From Colius striatus (taxonomy: Eukaryota; Chordata; Aves; Coliiformes; Coliidae): DNA of 64,000 bases. The notes beneath the pieces are model-generated. The model saw only the letters and a program-made list of their open reading frames with translations, made no database searches and was not told where the DNA came from. The DNA is taken from the NCBI RefSeq assembly GCF_028858725.1, contig NC_084773.1:9972350-10036349 (forward strand), given 5' to 3'. Positions 53,838 through 64,000 of this stretch are shown in pieces (the first letter of the stretch is position 1; every line of letters starts with the position of its first letter). Made by a program: the position numbers and the translations under genes.

Positions 53838-54797
53838 CGGCGGGCCGGGGCTCGGCAGCCAGGGCTGCCCGGTGCCGTCCCGGCCGGGGCTGGGCTGCCC
53901 GTGCTGCTGGGGGCCGCATGCCCGTCAACCCCCGGCAGGAACCTGGTGCTATTTCTAACGTGTCTTTTTGCTGCTCGTGGGGTTTTCCTTTCGTATCAGT
54001 TTCATTGCCTGTTAAGGTGAAACTCATCTCAAACGGGAAGCAGTCCCTGCCCTGCACAGGCCCTCAACCCTCTGTCCCACCGGGAGGTTTCCTGGGCTGT
54101 TCCCAGATTGATTTTTAACTTATTTGCTGCTGATGGGATGGTGCTTGGGCTCGTGTCCCCTCTGAGGCAGCCCAGGAGCAGCGCTGGGACTTGGCATGGT
54201 TGGGTTCCTCTCCCCTCACCAAACACCCTCATCCCCTTCCCTACCCTACCGTGGACCCCCAACCCCTGCCCTGCTCCCCACTCTCTGCCAGGAGAGAGTG
54301 GCCAGGCCAGTGCCCCCCTGCATGGCATCCCTCACCCCCACCCCTCAACCGCCTCCATCTGAATAATTCTCACTTTAACCTCATCTGGGGCCCCCTTCCC
54401 CTTTTGAGGCTGCGTTGGTTTGGCAAAGCCCGTGGGGGAGGCTGGAGACTTTGTGTGCTGCCCTCCAGCTCCCGCACCTGCCAGCAGCACGTCTGCCTTT
54501 AATCTGGGGGGCTTTCCTGCCCGAGAGGAAACCCTGAGCATGGTGCTATGTTAGAGGAGGTTCCTGCTCACCCACGCTCGCTCCCAAAGGCTTCGTGAAA
54601 GCGATGTCAGCTCCCAGGGGCCCGCAGCCCCTGCTGCCCCCAGCCCCAGGACTGAGTGGAGACGTGCTCCCTGCACCTTGGGGCCCAGAGGGGGCTGTGG
54701 GCTGGCGGGTGGGCTTTGTGGCACCCATAGGTACCACTGCTCTCTGCATATCTGTACACAGCAAATATATATGTGTGCCAATGTGGGGTGCTGTGAC

Positions 54798-54803
54798 ATT
54801 AAA
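54798..54803 (+). promoter_or_regulatory. Probable poly(A) signal of COL7A1
   Basis: ATTAAA about 960 bases after the stop codon, followed by a G/T-rich stretch. No AATAAA was found between the stop and this site, so this is the best candidate for the 3' end. Confidence 0.6.
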
Positions 54804-56015
54804 GCTGTGCTCACAGAGAGATGCCACGTGTCTTGACACATCAGCAGAGATGTTGGTGGAGTCTGGGAGCAGCTCTTGAGGCAAGAGTGTCCCCAGCCCA
54901 CCCCAGCTGCCATGCCCTTCCCTGCTGCACACTGCTGGGGGTCCTCACCCCCCACCCAGGGATCACAGTGCTCTGTCCCCATGGCCAGCTGACTCATTTT
55001 AAGCCATGACTCCTGTCTGGGCTCAGTGCCAGCAGTGCTGACTGGGGGTCCTCATCCCCCCCGGGGATCCCTATGCCCCGTGCCCGCCATGTGCCCAGCT
55101 GATGCAAGCCATGCCCTGACCCCTGGCCGGGCTGTGACGTGTTGGCACGTGAGGCTGCAAGGCTGCCTGATGCATTGGGTGAATCAGTGCCAACAGCTAA
55201 TTTTGGCTGCTGGGGGTGAGTTCCTGGCCATCGCCAGGAGGAGGAACAGAGCTGGCATTATTTCCTCTCCCTTGTGTTGCCAGGGAGGCTGGCATGGGAC
55301 AGATCATTCTGCAGGCACGGGAGTGGGCAAGACCCCTGAGGTTCCAAGCTCCAGCCCCAGGCACCTTGGCTCCTTTCCCTGGCTAGCCCTGCAGACTGAG
55401 CACCCACCAACTCATCTCACACAGCTGCCAGCCCAGCTGGAGAGCCCCTGGATGCTCTCATAGCTGCCAAGGGAGGACTTGGGGCAAAACCCTGCTGTGT
55501 GGGGCATACCCCTCAGCAGTGCCTACAGGTTATTCACTGCAGGCTGCTGGCAGAGAAGCTGGGCCAGGCTGGACTTGTACAGGTGGGCTGCAAACCAGTG
55601 GCATCCCAGTTGGACTGGGTAAAAGTGGACTGCAGACTAGCAGTGTCCTGGTTAAACTGGTGCAGCCGGCCAGAAAACAGTGTCCCAAGCAATGCTCCAG
55701 GGTTGGCACAGCCTGGAAGCCATGTACATGTGTGTTTTCTCCCTTCCTTAAGTGATTAACAAAGGTTGACAGGAGCAGGAAGGGTCAATTAGATGGAGAA
55801 GAACTATCTCACAAGTCAGACCTGAAATAATTATGCCTGAGCTGCCCCAAGTTCCCGGAATCCCCTCCAGATGCAGCTGATGGAGCTGTGAGGGGGCACA
55901 CATCCACCCACAGCTCAGCATGATTTCATCTGCTATTACGCAAAAATGTATTAATAACGTTGTGGTCCCCCCCACATGTCATCATCACCCCCTCTGTGGG
56001 TCAGAGGTGGAGCTG
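54804..56015. other. Intergenic region between COL7A1 and the urocortin gene
   Basis: About 1.2 kb without a recognisable reading frame. An AT-rich patch around 55918-55962 (ATTACGCAAAAATG, TTAATAACG) stands out from the GC-rich surroundings shortly before the urocortin promoter and includes a C/EBP-like TTACGCAA; its function is unknown. Confidence 0.5.
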
Positions 56016-56018
56016 GGG

Positions 56019-56128
56019 GCAGGATAAGAGCCGGGGCTTGGTGGGAAGCTGGGCAAACCCCCAGCTCGTGGTCCCTGCACCCTGGGAGCGTTGCTTGAAC
56101 ATCAGAAGACGAGGAACTGCTGGAAATG
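56019..56128 (+). promoter_or_regulatory. Inferred promoter and first exon of the urocortin gene
   Basis: A TATA-like GGATAAGAG at 56020-56028 is followed at about 100 bases by GGAAATG|GTGAGA, where an ATG (56126-56128) sits directly before a consensus donor at 56129. Joining this ATG to the acceptor at 57041-57043 gives an in-frame signal peptide. The structure is inferred from sequence only. Confidence 0.5.
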
Positions 56129-57490
56129 GTGAGACTGCACCCTTACAGGGGGCTTTCCAGGGGGCTGTTAGCTGGGAAATTGGATGCAGGGGTTGGATGC
56201 TTTTCATTACTGGCTTCCCAGAGAGTTAAACTGCCTCCAGCTGCCCAGTCTGGTACTTTCCAAAGGGTTTCGCCCTGGAGATGGGTTTCAGGAGGTTGGA
56301 TGCCTTTCACTGCCCTCCTTCCCTCTGGGCAACCCCCACTGGGCAATAGATGCAAGGCAGAGGTGAGGTGCTCACCCACCACTCTGCATCCCCCAGGACC
56401 CTCCTGGAACCAGGGTGGATGACAGAGGAAGGTGCTGAGGCATGTCACAACTCAGCACATGTGGCCAGACCCTTGCCCTTTTCACCTCACTGCCACTGAG
56501 CTGCTGTGTATTTTAGGCCAAGTGGCTTGTGTCCCTCCTGGCAGGATGGCTTGTGCCCCAGAAAGCCCCATGGGGCTGGCATCTGCTGGGGAAGGTGTGG
56601 GAGGAAGAAAGCCTCAGAGCCTGCGCAGCCTCAAAACCCCAGGCACATCTGCAGTCAAAGGGCAGTTCTGGGCTGGGGAGCAGCCACAGTCCCCAGACAG
56701 CCACCCCCAGCAGGAATGTCCCTTCCCCTGGGTGGCAGAGGGCTGGAGGATGTGAAATGGAGGAGACAGACAGTATTTGGCCTGAGACTGCCAGAAAGAA
56801 TAGGAACACCCAGTTGCTTTCCTTTTCACATCCCTTCAGCCTACACTCTTGCAAAAATGTTGAAATCAGGGTGGAAAACTGAAGATTCCCCAAAAGGGAG
56901 GTGAAGCCCCATTGCTGGGCTGGCATGGGGCTGGGCACTCTGTGTGTGGCACCCTGATGGGGACATATCCTGCCTGTGGAGGCTGTGGGGCCATGGCAGT
57001 GTGTCGGGGGGTGATGCTCAGGGCCAACTGTGTGCTCCTGCAGGTGCTCCCGGCTGTGCTGCACCGCAGGACACTGCTCGTCCTCCTGGTGATCCTCAGG
57101 GCATCGGCAACAGCCTGCAAGGGGCCGAGGCACCAGCAGCTCCCACTGGCACCCGGAGGCAAGCTGATGAGGCAGGAAAGCACTAACACTAAAGAGATGC
57201 AGATGAGTGTCCCTGAAACAAGGAGTGATGGTGGTTCTGGGGAAGGGTGTCATCTGGACAAAGCCAGCCCGCTGCTGGTAGAGGAGTCAGCAAGGAAAGC
57301 ATCGCCCTGGCCCATGAGCCCAGCTGCCAAGAGAGCTGCTCCAGCGAAAAGGGTCAGAAAGGTGTCCCTGTCACTTGATGTCCCCACACATGTACTGAAA
57401 ATCCTGCTTGACCTGGCCAGAGAGAAGGAGCTGCGGGCCAAGGCAGCTGCCAACGCTGAGCTGATGGCCCGCCTCGGGCGCAGGAAATAA
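56126..57490 (+). CDS. UCN2: Urocortin 2-position CRF-family prohormone
   Basis: Secreted neuropeptide precursor of the CRF/urocortin family, a ligand of CRF receptors (type 2 for UCN2 and UCN3). Proposed exons: 56126-56128 (ATG only) and 57044-57490, giving 149 residues with signal peptide [20 protein letters not shown]. An alternative start is the in-frame ATG at 57014 if no intron is removed. A furin-type RVRK precedes the mature peptide coded by 57362-57475: 38 residues, beginning [16 protein letters not shown] and ending [10 protein letters not shown]. Gly-Arg-Arg-Lys then stop supplies an amide donor. Placement next to COL7A1 matches UCN2, but the AAANA core and the GRRK end resemble UCN3; human UCN2 ends GHC. 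The poly(A) signal AATAAA is at 57853-57858. I am confident of the family, less so of the first exon. Confidence 0.85.
57362..57475 (+). other. UCN2: Mature urocortin peptide, 38 residues
   Basis: This segment lies between the RVRK cleavage site and the GRRK end. It starts VSLSLDVPT, the family signature, and is amphipathic ([19 protein letters not shown]). Length equals that of human UCN2 and UCN3 (38). Confidence 0.88.
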
Positions 57491-57858
57491 ACCTCCCTGA
57501 GGAGGCAGGGATGGAGGGGACCGTGGGGTGGTATCGGTGTGCCTGTGGGGAACTGCATCTCCCTCGGCTTGGTGGCCACGGCACATGCAGCAGCCATGGG
57601 AGGGTTTGGTTTAATAGCCATCACCTCAGCACCACCACAGAAGATACAGCCAGGTTTGCCAGGGCTGGAGCACAGCCGGGTCCCAGCGCCAGGCACCACG
57701 GGGGTTTCTGTGCCCTGCTGGGATATCTCCAAAGGGGCCACATCCAGCCAGGCATGCTTTCCCCTGTGCCACGTCTCTCTAGGTGGCTGCAGCACACAAT
57801 GTCCTCCATGAAGCTCAGCTGAGCCTTGGAGCCAGAGTTGGTGAGCGTGCACAATAAA

Positions 57859-58960
57859 AGGTGTCACTGAATACAGTTTGTTATTATTTATACTGGTTCT
57901 GCACCCCTATATGCCCCTGTTTTGTGTTCCTTCTCTCTGGAGCTGCAGTGGAGGTATGTCCTGAGCAGGGGCTGGCACTGGTAAACCCCAAATGAGGGGT
58001 GTCAGCCCTTACACTGTCAGTGGGGCCAGCCCAAGGTGCCTGCAGCAGCTCTGGGCCAACAAGGCCATTGCACTGCGCCGCCGTCTTCCGTGCGGCCAGG
58101 AGATAAGAGTGGTGAGGAGCACGGAGTGGCCGCCCCGTGCAAAGTACAGGGCAGCACGAGCGAGACAGAGGCCCAGGGACACTGCCAGGTGACATCCAGC
58201 TGGAGCAGGTGGGGGACACAGCCATGTTCTTCGAGGATTATGTGCTGCAGGGTGAGTGCAACTTCTTCACCTCGGAGCAGGCGCTGGCTTTGGGAAGGGG
58301 GCAGAAGCGATCGGAATGGCCCCACGCCTCATGGGAGAGAGGTATTTCGGTAGTCAGGGATGTGCCAGAGATGAATGGGTTGGGGTGAGGGGTTGGGGTG
58401 AGGTGGTGGGGTGGGTAGTGGGTCCTTTGTCTTCCTCTCCCCACCCCAGGGCTCAGGTGATGCCTGGGGACACAGCAGCAGATGGGTGCCACAGGGCTGG
58501 GTGTGGGTGCCGGTGGCAGCAGGGACATAGGGCATGCGAGGAGCTGCCAGAGATGGTGTGTCACCGTGGTGACAGTCCAGGACAGGCAGGCAGGGTGGCA
58601 AGTGCTCATCCCCAGGAAGGAGTTTTCCGTTGCCACCTCCCTTGTCCCCTGGGACACTGAGCCTCTGCCAGGATATCCCCCTTCCTATCTCCTGCCTCAT
58701 CTCCCCGAGTACCAGTGTGTCCCACCGTGCTCTGCCCCTCTCTCAGTCCTTGGTGTCCCCTGATCTCCCCCCTGCCCAATTTCTGCCCAGGGATCTCAGT
58801 GCCCCCTTCCTCCCCATGTGTCCCCCCTCCATGCTCTCTCTCCTTCAGTGTGTCCCCTGGTACCACTGTCTCTCGTCCCAGGATCAGGGGCCTCCCCAGT
58901 CCCACTGCCTCTATTCCCAGCGTACCCCCAGCCACGCTGCCTCTATTCCCGGCGCCCCCC
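57859..58960. other. Region between urocortin gene and COPG1; possible remnant exon
   Basis: No intact gene is recognised. A candidate exon at 58189-58251 on the + strand is bounded by GCCAG acceptor and GTGAGT donor, and reads DIQLEQVGDTAMFFEDYVLQ in one frame. The frame also stays open through the donor for about 30 more residues. It has a faint likeness to the acidic D-A-x-x-F-x-x-F segment of CFAP100/CCDC42-type coiled-coil proteins, but no in-frame partner exons were found, so a decayed gene or chance are both possible. Confidence 0.25.
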
Positions 58961-59243
58961 GGCCCCGGAGCCCCCCGCCCCCGGCGCCCCCCGCCAATCA
59001 GGCCGCATCCTCCCCGCCGGGCCCCGCCCCCTGCCGTCAGTCCCCGCCCCGCGCCGCGCCCGCGCCCCCAGACGGCCGCCACGTCACGGGGCGGCCCCGC
59101 GCATGCGCAGTGCGGCGGCGGTGACAGGCTGGCAGGAAGGGGCGGGCCGCGCCGCGCCGGGCCGGGAGCGGGGCTGCCGCGGGCGGGACGGGACAGCACG
59201 GGACGGGCCTTGCCTCGCCTCAGCGGGGCCGCGCGGCAGCACC
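58961..59243 (+). promoter_or_regulatory. CpG-island promoter of COPG1 with NRF1-like and CRE-like motifs
   Basis: Very GC-rich, TATA-less. It contains CACGTCACGG (CRE/E-box-like) at 59090-59099 and a palindromic CGCGCATGCGCAG (NRF1-type) around 59098-59110, with GC boxes (CCCCGCCC) before them. It leads directly into the COPG1 start codon with context AGCACCATGC. Confidence 0.7.
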
Positions 59244-62200
59244 ATGCTGAAGAAATTCGACAAGAAGGACGAGGAGTCGGGTGCGGGAAGCCGGGCTGTG
59301 AGGGGAGGCCCGGCGGGGCGCGAGGGGAGGCTGCGGCTGTGGGGGAGGTGTGAGGAGAGGCTCCTCCTGGGGGTGAGGGGAGGGACGGGTGAGGGGAGAC
59401 CCCTTCCCGTGGGTGAAGGGGGAGGTGTGAGGATATCTCCTCCTGGGGGTGAAGGGAGGGAGGTGTGAGGGGACACTCCTCCTATGGGTAAGGGGGGTGG
59501 TGTGAGGAGAGTCTCCTCCTGGGGGGCTGAGGGGAGGCCCCTCCCGTGGGTAGGAGACGTGGCGGGAGACTGTGCCTGTGGATGAGGGGGCAGAGGTATG
59601 AGAGGAGACTCGATACCAGCTTTGGAGGGAGGCTGGCTGCTGTGCCCAGAGTGCAGTGCCAAACACCAGAGCGATCTACTGCCGTCCTCTCACTGCTGCA
59701 GCCAGAGGCAACGCCGGTAGCACTGGCACAGCCCAGCGAGGGTACCTGCTGCATCACTAACTGTGGAGTCTGGGACTAAACATTGAGCATATTAGTTCTG
59801 TTCGCAACTACCCAACTCTGGTAGAACTCAGTTTGTAGTTTCTAGTGCTTTTTCTGACACATGGTCTGCTCTTCCAACAAGATGCGTTTCAGATCCTTTC
59901 AGTGGATCTGAAAGGTTGAGAGCACTGAAGAAACACGAAGTGATTGCTTGAAGTTTCAAACCCTTAGGCACAAGAAGTTGATGTTTTATGTGGTGTGTAA
60001 TTCAGGTGGAATTGAGGCTAGATATGACAGTATTTACTTTCATGGTTGTGCCTTGTTGTATCTTTTTAGTCTTCCTATGAAGCTTTCTGTACAGCTTGTT
60101 CTGTGTAACAAATCAGTGTGTCTTGAAGCTACTTGGTTCAGCCTAAATCTTAGTGGTTGTTCTATGTGACTATGCTTATGTTTTATTTTAATGTACATGA
60201 AATGCTTTGTTTCCTTTGTCCAAAGCCTCTAGTGATGCTATGATAAGCAGAGAATTTACTGAGGCAACTGTTGGAGGGGAATTGTTCTTGGTTTTCATCT
60301 TTGGGGCTTTTCTTCATTTGCATCCACCATATGCTTCAAGGTATCAGCGCTACCTCTGGCCGTGGCTGGCAGGAGATGCACTTCCTTGTTCTGTAGTGCT
60401 GACTCTTGTTGATTTTGTTCATACCAAGAGCTCACAGAGCTTTCCGTTCTTTCTGACACTGCTGCTTGTGTGCTTCCTAACTTTTTTTTTCTTTGCTCTT
60501 GCATTCACTTCCCATCTTATTCCTCCTGTCTCAAATGAGGATTTATAGCATTTACTGCACCTGCCTTTCTCCTGTGGATTGTGTAAATCTCCAAAAAGCA
60601 GAGCCTGAGTGCTTGTACTTCTTGATATTGGCCAGAGCTCATCATTCCTCAGTTTACAGGCCTTGTATACCCATTCTTTCCATGTAAAGACTAAGAGGAC
60701 AGATTTTTTGTTGGGATGAATGTGTCCACTTGATTGGCTTCTGTGTCTTTCCTTGTCATGGATAGTTCAGGTGGCCTTGGATGAGCTACTTCCACTGCCT
60801 CTCAGAAATGCACTTTGAGGTGTTATTCTGGGCAAGTAATTGTTCCAAGATCCATGCTCGGTCAGTGACTATTTCTCTGCAAATCAGTGCAAATTGATGT
60901 TAGCCATCAAATGCCAGGAGCTTTCTGAACAGACAGACTCTGCCTTCCCTGCATCTTTCTCCTTCTCTGATGAACTGTGGTACAGGGTCCTGTGAGGGCT
61001 GAGCTCTCGTGTATAGTCCATGTCAAGGTCCATAGCATTGTGAGAGGTGAAAAGACATTGCTCTGCTCATGGCTGATTTGGGGATTGTGGGTTTCCTGGG
61101 CCATGGGAAATACTGTGCTGCTTGGGCAGGGTTTTTTTGGAACCCACTCACATGCTTGTACTAGAACTGATTCATACTCATAGTAGAGATGTTTTTGTTC
61201 CTTCCTCTTGTTTTCTTCTCTCCATGACACCATGTAAGTGTCTATGCTTTGTTCTTCCACCTGCTGCATTTGCAAAGTCCTCCTGAGCCAGAGGAGGGCA
61301 GTTTGTGAACAGAGAAGGAGCCAGAGTGTGGATCTGTTCACCTTTAAGTGTAAGGCTTGCTCTTGCAAAGGCTTCTGGAAGCAACCTAGGATGCTTCAGG
61401 CCCAGGTCAGACAGGAGCTGGGCCCAGGACCTGTGCTCTTTAACAGATCAGGCTTGTTAAACGTCAGACCAGCACTGGAAATGACTGTGTTCTGTCCCAG
61501 GGCCAGACTGAACATAGTTACTAATTAACACCTCCTTATCAATAACTGGCAGCTTTTGAAAAGCTGCAGCTCACAAATGCTTAGGAGATGAGCTAATAGA
61601 GCCCATGCAGAATGATAGTGCTTTTCCCTCTGATAATTTTGTCCTTAATTGGTGATGCTTTTAGTTATTTAATATCATGTATTCTGTTAAGTGGAACAAG
61701 GGAAGTTTATTCCGTGTCTAGACTCTCTAGTCCACTATCTCTTAATTAGTGATAGAGCCAAAAATACAAATGGATTCCTGACTGGTTTTACAAGGGAGGG
61801 GTAAATCACTCCTGACCCACCAGTCTGGCAAGCCATATCTCTTTCTGTCTGAGATTTTGTTTCCAGGCCTGTCCTATCGATGCTCTAACTGTTCTGCAGA
61901 CTCCTAGCCCAGGGGCTGCAAGTAGATCCTTGTGGAAAACAATGGAGCACAGTAACTTTACAGCTAGTCAGTCTGCCTTAGCTCATGGCTAGTCACTTCT
62001 GGAGGGGATGATAAACTGAAGAAGATGTGTCTATGCTACCTTCCCTGACTTCTGTGAAGACATCCACTTTACTGTAAAGAGAGAGGTCTGTTTGCCTGGT
62101 GTTCATGGGCATAGCTAGAAAGTTGCTTTTCCATAGCACTATCCCTGGAAAGACTTTTACTCTATTTTGCAGGTGGGGGTTCCAACCCATTCCAGCACCT

Positions 62201-64000
62201 GGAGAAGAGTGCGGTCTTGCAAGAAGTAAGTCCTCAGATGACCTCCCTTGTGTGCCCCTTTCCCGATAGAATCTCTCCCTCTTGAGTAGGTCACTGGAGA
62301 ACTTCAGCATGGAAGTGGGGGTCTGTTTCAGTCCTGATAGCTCTGAAAGAAATGGGCAACCCTCTGTTACTTTGTTGGAGAGAGGAGAGAAAGAGTGTGA
62401 ACTTGTCTCTAATGAATTAAAGACCATGAACTATACATAGTAATAAAGTTATCTGGGAAAGCTCACCCTAAAACAGCAAGATTGGAAACTATGAACTCTG
62501 CCTTCCTATTGAACAGCAGGCAACCTTCTCAGTTCCCAGAGCCTGTTGTTTTAGCATGATCTCTGACATGTGAGTGATGTTGGCTCCCCTTAGCCTCACA
62601 GAGCTTGTGTTCGTCTCTCAGAAGAGCAATGTTTTAGCTAGCACAGAATCCAGACTTGTGTGGGTGAAAGTATGATGTGAATTTGGTCTTTAAATCTTAA
62701 ATGTACCTTAATTTACCATCCTAGGCTGTAGAACTAGCTGTTTAAAAGGGGGAAAGCTGATCTAAAGTAATTAAGAATCCTGCCATACCTCACTCACAAG
62801 GTGGTGTTTGTATTGATGGCCGAGACCAGACAGGGCAGTCTTTGTGAGGGGGTGCTGGTGTCAGCATCCTTGTCTGTGCTTCGTTTCCAGGCACGGGTGT
62901 TTAATGAGACTCCCATAAACCCACGAAAATGTGCTCATATCCTCACCAAGATTCTGTATCTCATAAACCAGGTAAGGGAGAGAAAATTCACACTTGTACA
63001 GAAACACCTACAGCAGGCCCAAAGCTGGCTGTGATAACTGGGATTTCCTTCCATCTTTCCAAACATCATCCAGGGGGAGCACCTGGGTGTCACGGAAGCT
63101 ACCGAGTCCTTCTTTGCTATGACCAGGCTGTTTCAGTCCAGTGATGTAAGTCTGCTTGTTGTTTCCTGCTGTATTTATCTGGTGAGACAAGATGTGAACA
63201 GTGCCCTTTTTCAGCCTCATGATGTGCAGTTTTATACAACCATCTTTTTTTGTCCTGCCTGGAGCTTCCTGATCTGAGTGGGAAGAGTATGATGAAAATT
63301 TAGAAACAGAGATCATTTTCCTAGCCCTTCCCAGACCTTATAGCTACTTGACCAAAGCATTCTGTGTTCTTAAGAGAGAGATTCCTCCCTCTGAACTGCA
63401 GTTTAACTCTTGAGACTGTGCTAGGCACAGATCAAGCCTATAATCAGCTAGGATACATTATGCTTTGTGCCCAGGATTAAAAAATCCTGAATCCTGACGA
63501 GAGTCAACAACTATGTGTCCTAGAGGAGGCCAGGAATTAGTACCTACCCACAGCAGAAGTGCTGTCACTAGCTGTCCCCCAAACCACAAAGCATTAAAAT
63601 CATGAGGCCAGTGTAGAAATCCCCACAGTCAGGAATATACATTGCTTGCTTTCTTGCTTTAGAAGCAACAGGATGCATTCAGCTGATGATTTCAAGCTTT
63701 TCTCCATGTTCACATGAATGACAAGTGGAAGATGAACCTGTAGATCCAGCTAAATCTAGTGTCTCTGCAGCTTCACCCTAAGATTGAGGGATTTAGAAGA
63801 CAAAGAGGAGCTTTATTAATCAATATGAGGCTTGTGCATTTTTTACACTCAGGCACTGGGGCTGTCTGAAAGTATCAGGTTCTTGATCTTCACAATACAG
63901 TCATGGAAGCAGGGAAAACTGAGATCCCTTCCTAGCTGGGATCCTCTCTGATGTTGTCTGTCTTCCCTTTTTCCTTGTCAGCCAATTATCCGCAGGATGT
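59244..64000 (+). CDS. COPG1: COPG1, coatomer subunit gamma-1 (5' part; 3' end outside window)
   Basis: Gamma-COP of the COPI coat, which drives Golgi-to-ER and intra-Golgi vesicle transport. Exons: 59244-59280, 62173-62225, 62891-62971, 63074-63145, and 63982 to the window edge. They encode [13 protein letters not shown], then [37 protein letters not shown], the LYLINQ end, [20 protein letters not shown] and PIIRRM. These are the start of the alpha-solenoid trunk. MLKKF and the GGGSN stretch favour COPG1 over COPG2, which starts MIKKF with SGSGSN. The first donor is GTGCGG; the others are consensus. Intron 1 (2.9 kb) holds a degenerate GAGGGGAGG minisatellite and no other recognised feature; introns 2 to 4 hold nothing recognised. 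Confidence 0.95.
59340..59575. repeat. Degenerate purine-rich minisatellite in COPG1 intron 1
   Basis: About six imperfect copies of a 30-40 base unit built from GTGAGGRGAG, CTCCTCCTGGGGGTGA and GGGAGG. It gives long open frames on the minus strand that are rejected as genes. It lies just after the first COPG1 donor. Confidence 0.75.

Noticed and set aside
60207-60548. 113-codon plus-strand frame with hydrophobic stretches in COPG1 intron 1
   Set aside because: The hydrophobicity comes from a T-rich tract; there is no family likeness and it lies inside an intron.

Overview
This window is bird nuclear DNA. The evidence is four CR1 LINE fragments of the avian/sauropsid type, compact GC-rich introns, and a gene order matching the human 3p21.31 block SLC26A6, UQCRC1, COL7A1, UCN2. 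I cannot name the species. From general knowledge of avian synteny, the chromosome is likely the equivalent of chicken chromosome 12. All five recognised genes read on the + strand, and exons were assigned by reading frame, splice sites and protein family knowledge.

Layout. 1-860: last three exons and poly(A) signal of an SLC26A6-type anion exchanger. 1121-1375: GC-box promoter. 1376-10845: complete UQCRC1, 13 exons, 481 residues. 10846-24230: about 13.4 kb with no recognisable gene, containing two CR1 fragments and two minisatellites. 24231-54803: complete COL7A1 (type VII collagen), with 119 coding exons by my reading and about 3,000 residues. Its order is signal peptide, vWFA domain, nine FN3 modules, second vWFA domain, interrupted Gly-X-Y triple helix with a central hinge, NC2 and a Kunitz domain. 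54804-56015: no gene seen. 56019-57858: a small urocortin gene in the UCN2 position whose mature peptide looks like urocortin 3. 57859-58960: possible remnant exon only. 58961-64000: CpG-type promoter and the first five exons of COPG1 (gamma-COP of the COPI coat); the gene runs off the right edge.

The genes are unrelated in function: epithelial anion transport, mitochondrial complex III, skin anchoring fibrils, a CRF-family hormone and Golgi vesicle coat. They are neighbours by conserved synteny only, with each transcription unit ending before the next promoter. There is no prokaryotic, viral or CRISPR content. The most interesting signals are the urocortin gene with mixed UCN2/UCN3 character, a missing splice donor in a COL7A1 collagen exon, a CR1 insertion touching the UQCRC1 exon 3 donor, an FN3 array that seems rearranged relative to human, and two tandem arrays inside COL7A1 introns.
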